A stretch of DNA of 64,000 nt from Anadara kagoshimensis (taxonomy: Eukaryota > Mollusca > Bivalvia > Arcoida > Arcidae). Every line of letters begins with the position of its first letter. The stretch's first letter is position 1. The position numbers and the translations under genes are program-made. The notes beneath the pieces are model-generated. The model was given only the letters and a program-made list of their open reading frames with translations. It was not told where the DNA came from and did not search any database. Below, piece by piece: positions 27,322 through 39,300 of the stretch. Where the stretch lies: positions 9,897,489-9,961,488 of the forward strand of contig CM037873.1 in the NCBI GenBank assembly GCA_021292105.1, written 5' to 3'.

Positions 27322-30300
27322 TTTTATTGAATATATGTCAGACATCACAGGAGATGTCATAAACTGGTATTAATAATATTATAATGCATGTATATATATA
27401 TTTATTTTCACTGAAAGTGTTACAACTTATGAGTGTATATACAATATAATACAATATTTGGCAATGTCCATTGAAATAGTACATTAAATTAAATGTTAAT
27501 ATTAATATTAATTACTCCTTATCGTTAAATAACAATAGTTAATTTACTTTGTTTTGTGAAATGTATCAGAATACAGACATTTTAGAATATTGCTTAACCA
27601 AGATATCAACACGTTTGGTTAATTTATTATCTTCATTGCGTTATGAGAACTGATCGACAGTTTCATTGAAGAATGGTCAGCTCACACTTCACATTCGTGT
27701 CTTTGTAGAAATATTTAAATCAACATTGACATTTACTAATTTAATCATGGGTAAGATGACATTGTATCCATTATCTCCTTTATACAGACTACAATCTTCA
27801 CTAGCCGATGGTGGTAAGATATTAACTTGGACAACGCACGAACAGTGTCTTGACACTACGGAAGCGCTGAAGGGACTTTTGAATTTTCAGTTTCAACTTG
27901 TGACTTTTGAATTTTGACTTATAACTTATGACTCGTTACATTTGCCTTTCGATATTTATTGAAGAAACCGTTACCATTACTTTAACAAAGCAGTACTGTC
28001 CCTATTCAAATTTAACAACTGATTTTGTTTCATAAGCTAATATTAACGACCATGCACAACAAGAAACTCCACTCAACTTGAAACTTTCAGGCAATTTTAA
28101 AAATAGGATGCAGATGTTTCCATGTTCAATGTAAACATCAGCATGTATTCCAATGTAATTATTTAAGTACATGCCATTACATAAAAGAACGATATTTAGA
28201 TTTTACAATATGTTTTCCAACGTACATATTTATTTATATTAAGTGCAGTTAACAAACTAAAATTATTCAAGTTCATGTAAAGAACAATTTTATAGCCGGA
28301 AATATTTCAATTGTTTTTTAAACTTAAATAATTGTTATAACACTCGTACTCGCAGTATATGCTAGAAGTTTTGGAAAATTTACAAGGAGAATAAAACAAA
28401 ACACCATGAAAAAAATAAAGACGCCGCTATAGACCAAACAGTTCACTATGTACATGTGTACATGCTTCCATTGGTTGAAAACAACATAAGACTATAAAAC
28501 TTGTCCTAGAAAGTCAGGTCATAATGTTCAATTATTGTCTTTTGAAAACTTCTGTCTGGAATTAAGATTATCGACCACTTCTATAAACGAATTCAGTACG
28601 AAATATGTCTTCAAATCCTCAGTGCTCTCCAGAGATAATGATTTGCCATACAGAGTCTTGTATTTAGAATCTAAATTCAATTGGGTATACGTGTTTTAAT
28701 GATCGTAAGAGTTTTAAAAACAGAATCGGTGTCTGTGGGGTTTCGTTTAATAACAACTCTGTATTTGAAATAAAAAGCCAGACATTTCTTTATGTTGTAT
28801 AGAAGTATAGACCTGCAAAGTGTAACCAGTCCTCGAAATAAATGCTATTTGTAAAAAGTGGTATTTTGTGAATTTAAATTTAAAGGCTGAAGCAGAATCA
28901 TTTATGTGTAAACGTTATGATTTCAAGAAATACAGCAAGATCTGACAAAATTGAACAAAAAGTAATTAACAGTACCTCCTAATATGAACAGTTGTGAACG
29001 ATGAACAAATGGTTACTAGTACTGCTACCTTATTGGCCCATCATTTTCACCGGAAATCTTTATGAATCAGCTTTGATAGTAAAAGGCAATAAATATATTG
29101 TTATATATTTTCAAATGTTAATGATATCATATTGTAATTGTAATTGTAATTGTAATTGTATTATACTGGTCATCTGGATACACTGTTTCTTCTGTACTAC
29201 GCTTAAAGTTGTATATTGGTGTGTACATTAGTAGTAGCTAGTTTTAAAAACAAAACATTCTAATTACGATAGAAAGGTCAGAAAATTGTTGTATTGACCA
29301 GAGCCACAGCTAAAACATTCCCGGTTTGATCAGGAATGTTCTTCATGATCGTGGCTATGGAATCAACAGTAAAATTGCGCAGTATAGTTAGCGTAATATA
29401 CAACATGCATATCTGTCTTGAAGCCTTTTGAAAACCTCTATATAATATAGGCAGGCAAGTTAGAAACGCTTCACCAAGACGAAGTCTCTTTTACGTTGTT
29501 TGTTAAAATGTAAAACCCGTTGAGGCGAATGAATTTCAAAATGCGGGCTTCATACTTTGAAATAAAAAAGTAAGTTTCTCTATCGCGTTCAACAACCGAT
29601 CAACATAAGTTTGAACAATAATATCTAGAAATAATTAAATACTTTTTAACGAGCCACGAGTTACCTGCTCCATGCTTTATATAATAAGTGTTTATTATTT
29701 ATCCCACTGGAATCCTTGGATGTATATTGAAATTGAATGGTGAATTATGTGCGATAAATCACTTGTATTGACAAAAAGACGATGCGAGACGGCATTTGTC
29801 AACATGCAAGATGGATTAGATCAGATAGACTCGTTGTTTTGGATTCTACGCTATATATGTATTACGTATTAGTCAATCATTGTCGTTATGTTGTGTGGAA
29901 GAATGTTTCAGACTATATACTACTTATTTAATTTTAATTCTATATACAATAGAGTTGTTACAAAGATAGAACATACATAGGCTAACCATTAATCAATTGC
30001 AAACATACCGACCCTTGTTCATGTTCAAGTTAAACACGTTCTCTTTCTACCAGGGAAGTAGGACCGGGTGTTCCGGAAGGGTTAGCCACCCCTGTATTAC
30101 TAGCTACACCTAAATAAAACGCGTTGCTAAAATTCATTAATATAAATTGCCATTCACAATATTTACACTCTGATACTCATCAGATTTTTTTTTTTTTGGC
30201 ATTTCATGTTCTTTCCCAAATCCGGGACTGGATATTCTTAAAGAACTAAACAGATATGTTAGCACCTCCTGTCGATCTAGCTACATTTGTAGTTATACAA

Positions 30301-33300
30301 CCACAACGTGTGAAATAAACATAGCTCATTTTCTAAAATTTTGCCGATTTGAATCATTGAATTGCCTAATGCCTATCACGATATTTGATATTTACGTTTT
30401 TTTACGCATCAGTTATACGACATTATATTTCTTTCTTTCTTGATTTCAGGACTGGTAAGACTCCAAGAACTAATCAAATATTTAAAAGACAATGACCCGC
30501 CTATATTAATCAAGAAAATGAGGCGACTTCGTGATGTAACAAATGCCCATGAAGAACTGAGATATCTGGACAAGAGTACTGGTGACGAAGAAACAAAAAA
30601 TATACTACTAGATCTAGATTCCGAGTCCTCTTATTATACCATATTACGGCAGGTATGTGTCATAAAGTATGTTTGGATTAGTATTAATTCTCTATAAAAT
30701 GATATTTTAGCCATATTCCTAATCTTCTCGAGAGCTATTTTCAATAAGTACATCTACGTACACCGACTATTTACAAAATACCGAAAAATTGACGTCACAA
30801 CAGTGCTATGTTGATGTGTTAAGTATTTGTGCATTTTATGAATAAAATTTGTGTTTAATTTCTGCTTTATAAATTTTTCCGCGATAGAAAAATAAAATGG
30901 CATTATCCATTATGTAAAATTCTTCCTGTGAGATACAACATTGTGCACCAAGGTCCTCGAGCAGCGTGTACATATGTTAATTTTTTCTTCATCTAGTTCG
31001 ATTGCGTTCACAGATCAACAATCATCACCCGACTTGTGTATGCGAGCACGAGTTAAGTTTGTGGTGCACAAAGTGCGTTAATATTTTATCCACATAGATT
31101 GGTTAAAATGTCAAAATTCATTGAAATTAATCATATACTTGTACACGGTGTTATATTTCAATATAAGTTAAGTAGCATATAATTATCTGAACAAGTACTG
31201 TAGATCAGTTTTGTTTAAGAAGTGATTGCTTATGTTCAAACAACATATGACATCTATCTACTCGCTACTGATTATTTTCATCTTATGTTATATATAAAGA
31301 CAGCATACATAAAGTGATCTTAATTTGCTCTGAAGGAATACATCAAGGAAATAAAAGAATTTGCGCTAGCTGAGATTTGTATGTGATTTTTTGGTTAAAG
31401 TGATTAAATTTCCCATGGTGAGAACAATTTAACACTAAATATGGCACTTTGTACCGGGAAATCAGATTGTTCTTCTAGGAATTATTTATCATGCCAATTA
31501 TACGCGTAATCGGCTGGTAATTAATAGCTGTTTACACATGTGTTCCTATATCTCGAGATAAAATCGATATGGATGCGATATTTATCATTCACAAATAAGA
31601 CAAGACCAATCCTCTACAACAAGACTTCTACGTTATCGTTACAGCTCTACCAGGAATACACACAAATGTTGTGTAATTGGCGAGTGATTTACCGATTATG
31701 TAACCGTAATTTGATTTACTCTTGTTTCAAAGTTATTTATCATGATTTGTAAATTTGGTAAATGCTGTTTTCATTTCTTAATATTAATTCATTTTTTTTC
31801 AGATTCGTGAAGTCGGAATGAACAAGTATGGATACAAGTATCTTTTAGCAACTCTGGTTAGTTTGTACATTAAACAGATATTGAGAATATTTGGCATTAA
31901 CTGCACGTCTAATAATGTAATCTATAATGCACGTGTTTGTTATTGTCTGTCTCTTGGAGATGTTTATCCAATGTATAATGAAGAATTATAGTCAACAATT
32001 CGTTCTATAAGAAAACTTCTAGATGCACATAACCTTTCCATTGAAACGGAATTATCTGGACAAAATAAAAAATAATGTACACAATGTATCTGAGTGATGT
32101 ATCATTGTCCAGACGTTCAATGACGTTTCTCCAATACAAAAACTAAATACCAATAATCCTGATATACAAGCTACAAGTAAACTTTATATACTAGTAATTC
32201 AATTAAAAATGAATACTGCCTATTATTAACCATTTTTAACCATCAAGTTGTCAATTGATTATTTTTATTCAGTCCTGGTTGTGTTGGGTATTGTCAAGTG
32301 TATGTTTCTCAGTTCTTAAAATTGTGTCTGTTTTTTTACACCCTTAGCAGCGACATACACTTATACCTAAGTGATTCTTGTATATAACATTATTGACACA
32401 GCTTTAATATTGCTGGCATGCAGAACAGAACCGGTTCATTCATGCTATATAATTTGTGTGTATTCAAATTTTAGGATTTTATTAATTTGGACCTGGAAAA
32501 GTTTAAACATGGCGGCGTTAATATAACTGGTTTTCAAGTATTGGACAATGATTCAAAAATGGTCAAAACCTTTAAAACAGGATGGGAAAGTTTGTTGTCT
32601 AAAATCTGGTATGGAGCGGGATCGGACAGACTGCAGGTTTGTATGTCTATAAAATTAAGCATAATGATTAGTTTGTTCATGAGAAACACTATGATTTTAA
32701 GTGTCTCATCAATAGTTTAACTATATGCACCTATTTGAATTAACGACTTGATAAAATTAAAAGTAAGATTTATAAAAGGTATATGAAAGTATGATATATC
32801 GGAGAACAGAGTGTAATGTTGTAACATTGATACAGTAAAACCTGCTTAATTGTCTCTAAATAGAGACAAATAGAGACACATCAGTTAAACAGGACCAGCG
32901 TTTAAGAACAACTTGCTTCAATGGCTCAAATTAGAACCAAACAATACACATAATAAAGACTTGGAAAATCTTAGTTCTACTGTTCGGTCTTCATATACAG
33001 GTTTGCAATTAAAAGGGTAGCTATACTTTTTAAACATATACATTTAAAAGTATGCCATTTATTGCTTACGCTTCTTGTGGAATTGAAAGCTAAAATGTAA
33101 GGCTACTTTTCAAATTTTACTAGATTTGGTCTGTAATTGCTGTCTCATTATTTTTTTATTATTTACTTTCCATAAAATTTTCAGAATTTATACATATCTC
33201 AATTTTCCATTATTAAGGTTGACGCAGCACTTGCTTCTGATGCAGTTGATGTAATAGTGAATGCTATAGATCAGATGTTAGCAAATAATACATCCATATT

Positions 33301-36300
33301 AAAAACTACATTCCGTAGAGGCGACGTGTATAACTACAACCGCACCCGAGGTATTCCGTGTTCAGAGAATATACCGTGGATGCATGGTCAAGAACTGATC
33401 AAACAAATAAAGCAAGTATGTTAAAATAAAAACTGTGGTATACTTTATTGCGGTATTAAGATACACGTATACAAAAGCAAAAAATGCATGTACTCTAGAT
33501 CTATTTCTTTTCCGTCCCCGAAAATCAATCTACATCATGTTTCAATTTGTAAAAAATAAATACCTTTGGTTTTGTTTCTTATTGGGACATTTTGGATTAA
33601 TTGACCTTAAAAATGTGTATCGGTATGTTTGTTCACATTTTGTAGAAAAAGTAATTAGTTAAAAGAGTTATTAATCACAATAATGTAAATGCTCACAACT
33701 TTCCATTTATTAAGAGTGATTTCTCATGTGCGTAATAGGATTAATGTCGCTGCCAATATGTTAATCAAATTGTCATCAGCTATATGTAATCAAAAACAAA
33801 CTAATCCATGTCCAATTCATAATCCTGAAGCAAAGTAAAAACTTTGGAGCTGACAAGTTACGTTAGACACGTGAACTTCCACCAGGGAAGTGAGGCCGGG
33901 TGCTCCGGAAGGGTAAGCACCTCCTGTTTAGCTAGCTACACCCGCCACGTGTGTAATCAAAATTATGTGAAAGGAACATGGAACTATGAGACGTCAAATA
34001 TGTAAATAAGATAATGAGTAACTAGCTTCTTTTAAGGCCCAATCTGACTGGTTTATAAAAGTTAAAATATAATAAAGTTGTAAATAAATCAAAAACTAAG
34101 ATCAAAAGTTTCAAATTACGACCATCTAGTGGTGTAAAATTAATAACAGATTTAGTAATAATTACAATCACTAGAGGTGGTATCCCTGCTAGTGGTCTAA
34201 GCGTACCCAAGAATACACGTACCACTAACCCTGGTCGCAATACATAGTATTGCCAGGTAAACATTGTTTATAAAAAATATCTGTTTCTTTTAAATTTCCT
34301 AAAAATAGCTGTGGTTAATCGTTCCAAATATTGACCTGGTTGACCTGGTTAGTTAAAATACACTTCGGTCCTTCTTTTTTCTCATTTCAACTTTTTTAAA
34401 AATTCGGATTTCCACAAATTTGGTCCGAGCACTACTACTGATGAGGAATATTATACCGAAGCGACCGTCTAGTGCTGCTCAATTAAAACATGTTTAGTAA
34501 TAGTTACAATATATTATTATATATTATTTTTCTGTTTTCAGTCAGAACTAGATGGATTGACAGGAAAGTTAATATTTAATCAAACCGGGTTCCGAACGAA
34601 CTACACATTAGAAGTTTTAAGTGTTGGACTAAACTACGGCCCTTTTAAGGTAAAGATATTCTTAAGCTATTCATAAGATATTCATTTACAATGTGTTCCG
34701 TGTGATATAAATGTCTATACAATAGCATTTTTTAAGAATTATGTAGGTCAACTGTTATTGGCTACGTTTGAGCAATTTTTTTTATGTTGTCCATCTCCTC
34801 GCCACCGCCCGCCAGAATAGTTATGAGAGTGTTTTGGCAGATCCTGGTGAAACACTTGAACTTTACCGTTAACTGTGAGTCAAGTTTGGCCTTTGGCCGT
34901 TTGACCTTTTAATTTTAATATTCAAGCAGACACATCCATTGTGTAATTTGTGGGCTATGTAAAGTTATTTGTAAGAACAGATGATAGTAATAGTTAGTAC
35001 CAGGTCCCGGTTTCAAAATCATTCCATAGCCAAGATTTAAATTTAGCAAATTTTGGTAATCTCTTTTTGGAACTAAAGATGAAATTTTTTGTTTGTTAAA
35101 ACTAAATGCAAATCTTTTAATCGAGAAATTAAGACACTCTAACTTCCTGAATATCTTGAAAATTAACAAAATACTGAAGGTTTGAAATTTTGAAAGATTT
35201 AAGTTAAAGATCATCAAAAAAATGTTGGAGTGTTTGATAGATAACATATTTGTTGTGTTTGGTAATATAGTTTTTCAGCAAACAATCGGTATACCAATGG
35301 GTACAAACTGTGCACCATTGCTTGCTGATTTGTTTCTTTATTCCTATGAAGCAGAATTTATGCAGAACCTTGTTAAATCTGAAGAGAAGACTGTCGCCAA
35401 ATCATTCAACTCAACATACAGATATATAGATGACGTTCTATCTCTTAACAATCCTAAATTTGGAGACTATGTAAATGCCATCTATCGAAGTGAGCTTGAA
35501 ATAAAAGACACGACTGATTCCTCAAGTTCTGCTTCATATTTAGACTTATACCTGAATTATGACGCACGAGAAAGGCTACATTTGAAACTTTATGACAAAC
35601 GTGATGACTTCAATTTTTCTATTGTCAACTTTCCTTTTTATGCAGCAATATACCTGCTTCTCCTGCTTATGGTGTATTTGTTTCCCAATTGATACGCTAT
35701 GGTAGAGCTTGTTCCCACAACGGGCCTTTGTACAACGAAGTAGCTGCTTGCAAATAAATTGTTGACTCAGGGATATTGCAAGCCTAGGCTTATCAAGGCC
35801 CTCACAAATTATTATGGCCGTCATCACAGTATTGTTGATAAGTTTGATGTCTCTGTGTCCAGGGTAGCCCTGGATATTTTTGACGTCTCATAGTCCCTTT
35901 TACACAATTTATAAACCAGTCAGATTGGGCTTTAAAAGAAGCTAGTTACTCATTATCTTATTTACATATTTGACGTGTCATAGTTCCATGTTCCTTTCAC
36001 ATAGTTTTGATTACAACGTGGCGGGTGTAGCTAGCTAAACAGTAGGTGATTACCCTTCCAGAGCATCCAACCTCACTTCACTGGTAGAAGTTCACGTGTC
36101 TAACCTAATTTGTCAGCTCCAAAGTTTTTACGTTGCTTCTGGATTGTGATTCAGACATGGATTAATATGTTTGTTTTTGACTAAGGAATGATTGTGAAAC
36201 CGGTCCCATGTGGCTATGGTAATCAAACATGTGGTTTTAACTTAATGACACAGTCTATTGGACTGATCTAATATTCAAGTCAAAGATCAAGCAGCCAGGT

Positions 36301-39300
36301 CAAAATTGACGCACTATATACACATTGCTGTATATGTTATTGTGTTCATGTTGCAACAATAGACCAACACGTGCTGGGACCACTGTCAGGTTACACTTCC
36401 AAGGACTATGGTACTATAGGCAAACCCTTTACAAGACAAATGATCTATAAATACACACATATTTTACAAATAATGAATCACGAACGCTTGAATCTTGAAA
36501 ATTTCATCATGACTGACTAGATTAGCATAACCAAACAAACCAAAGATTTTAAGATAGATATATTTGGTGTTTTTAAGCTCATGTTTCAGAACCCTTTCTT
36601 CCTCTTATATTTTAAACTTGGAACATAATTTCCATTTTTAAAATTATATTTATCGCAAGGAAGAATTGTAAATGCATACATTGAGAGTATAAAATATATA
36701 AAATCATTATTTATTACAGTGACCGTTGAACCTTTGAAATCCTTCAACTCTAACCAGTTTCTTTAAACCACTTGTCTTTATCTGCAGATGATTTTCAGTG
36801 TAATCTAATACAATTTACTCTTTCTCTTGTTCAAGCTTGGGCAATGGGCCCCTTGGAAGGGATTCAATATCTCTGGTGACGGTGGAAATGTTGTAGAGAC
36901 GAAGATTACCACGAAGAAAATAATAGTTACAAGCATACTGGTAAATATGTTTATCTAACATTAGACTTGTTTTTCTATCCGATTTTACGAAATACAAGTT
37001 TTGTCGAACGTGTATGATACAGAATCTTATATCATCACATTGTGGTGATACAGCATTGGCGGTAGAGTACACGTGCACTTTTAGTCGGATTTCTCATTGT
37101 GACGTCATTGGTGAATCTCTCATTTGTCAAATGGAAATAATGACGTCATTACTACAGAACATAATGTCATAACATAGTACAGTGGTTTGCTGTGGTAAAA
37201 TGTATTTTTTCACATAAAGTATTGTTTTTTATTATTTCAAATAACCTAATTGGAAATGTTGGTTGAAAATATCATATACACAGTGTGTATGTACAACCTT
37301 TTGTATCAGGTCTCGTCCTTCGTAGCTGTATCACTACTCGTCGCGCAAGCGCAACTCGTGGTGATACGGCTGCGAAAAAAGGACTCGACCTGATACTGAG
37401 GGTTGTACATACACACTGTGTATATAATATGTATGTATTACTTACAATAGTATTATAACATTGTGTAATTAAGTGTACAGTAAAACATCTGTATAACCCG
37501 AATAAATCTTTATGCAGCAAACCAAAGAAAGCAACATAAAGTTAGGTTTACAAACATCACTATTTTTATCTAATACATATTTTATAGTTTATTATGGTAA
37601 CAATGTCCAAGTCATTATATATCCCATTTAATTTCAACTCTACTTTTTAGAACTACAGTAGCTTTCATTAACATGTCTTTTGTTATTACATGTCAAAGTC
37701 ATCTGCAAAAGTGCATGTGATTGCCGCCATCCAAAGTATATCACAAGTGGATGTCTCAAAAAATCTTAATATGCTTTATTATGTTTTAGGAAGAACCCTT
37801 TCTTTTTGACAGAAATAAGGGTGGAGTGGCAAATTATGAGGGAAATGACAGATATGAGGGTAAGTTGTTAAAATAGAAAGATAAGACACCATGCTACTGC
37901 GTTAACTACACAAAATGATAACTGCAAATGAACTTAAGCATTGGGTACCATTAATAACTGCGTGCAACTTCGTCTGGATTTTAAACAAAATACCATGTTT
38001 TGTATGCTGTGTGTTGCCTCGAAGCATGGTCCTGGCTAGTACATTTTACTCAGCTTTAAGTTCCATATGAACGATTAATATGAAGAATAATGTGCAATGA
38101 GGCAATTATGTATAGTCACTATATTTTTGTATCTAAATATGGTATGAATCTCTAATGTCAAGTGCTTGGTTTCAGTTATGTTGTTTACTGAACAACTCAC
38201 ACAACACCTTATATAAGGCGACTAGAGTCATCAATACATTTGCCTGTGGTGATGCTTTAATGAGCGCACTTTGTAGAACCTATTAACCAATAATTTTTAA
38301 TAAACACAATAGACCCAAAGAAAAGAGAATCCATAAAAATGCAACTTCGGCTTCAATGCTTATTCTGCCATGTAGTATTCATTTATCAGTAATATTGACA
38401 ATACACGATGAACATGCTCATTAAAACCATTATTAATCCGTTCAAATGCATCAACTGGCATTGTGTTGTATATTTAAAGGGTTTTGTGCAGATTTGATAA
38501 AATTGGTAGCGGCAAAATGTGGTTTTGATTATACGATAGTTCCGAATAAGAAAAGTGTATACGGTACAAAAATCAGTAACAACACATGGAATGGTATGAT
38601 TGGTGAACTTCTAGAAGGGGTTTGTATCTTATAATATTAATATCTAAGTATTTTAATAACGTCACTAGAGTTGCAATTAAAATCACTGTCGTCAAAATTT
38701 GTTAGATGTTTAATTAATCGTCTAGATACGAGTTATCTTGTTTTTTGTTGATGTTGTGCTACAGATTTGATGTTGGTTGTAGCGGAACTATGTAAAAGAA
38801 GTACACTTATTATCAAATGTACTATAACAACATGTGCTCAAAGCTTTAAATCAAATGAAAATAAAAACAAAATTCCTAGTTTTCTAGCTTTTATCTTGTC
38901 TCAGATGACACATTGGTAATTCGTGTAACATTTAGTCGCTACTTTCAGTTTTAGTCTTTAACTAAATCAATTTTGTTTATATTAGTTTTTCTTACCGAAT
39001 AAATGAATTTCCGATAAATCGGTGATTTTTAAATGATTTGTTGTCTTTATCTGATAGAGTTCACAATTTGCACATCTTTTTACATTAGATTTCATCTGAT
39101 CGTAACTTTTATTTCGAAGTTATATTTTAATGATACACGTGGAGGGTAACGTTAGCTAAACAGACTGTGCTTACCTTTTTGGATCACCGGGTTTAACTTT
39201 CTTGTTGGAATTGTTGGAAGTTTATGTGTTTAACCAAATTGTTAGCTTCAAAATTTTAACATTGCTTTGGGATTGTGGTTTGGACATGAATTTGTATGTT

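Larger units (their letters stand above)
18699..30449 (+). other. Long intron of the glutamate receptor gene
   Basis: 11.75 kb between visible exons 1 and 2. Contains a Penelope tail (20648-20775), a CA microsatellite, a diverged inverted pair with CRE-like cores (21955-22175 and 25691-25890), a tRNA-like head (25166-25244), a double-palindrome element (26664-26787), a TTTA microsatellite and a TAATTG repeat. No coding exon was recognised inside it; its short ORFs lack family motifs. Confidence 0.75.

Noticed and set aside
32830-32900. 'cagtaaaacctgcttaattg' as a transposon end (also near 37481)
   Set aside because: The text recalls Tc1/pogo-type ends, but no partner inverted end was found at either site.
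34915-35247. 110-residue reverse-strand ORF
   Set aside because: No motif recognised; lies beside and opposite the RT relic with no splice support.
33790-36183. One transposon with long terminal inverted repeats enclosing the RT
   Set aside because: A receptor exon (34542-34649) lies inside, and each arm is a member of the dispersed tail family, so two separate insertions explain it better.
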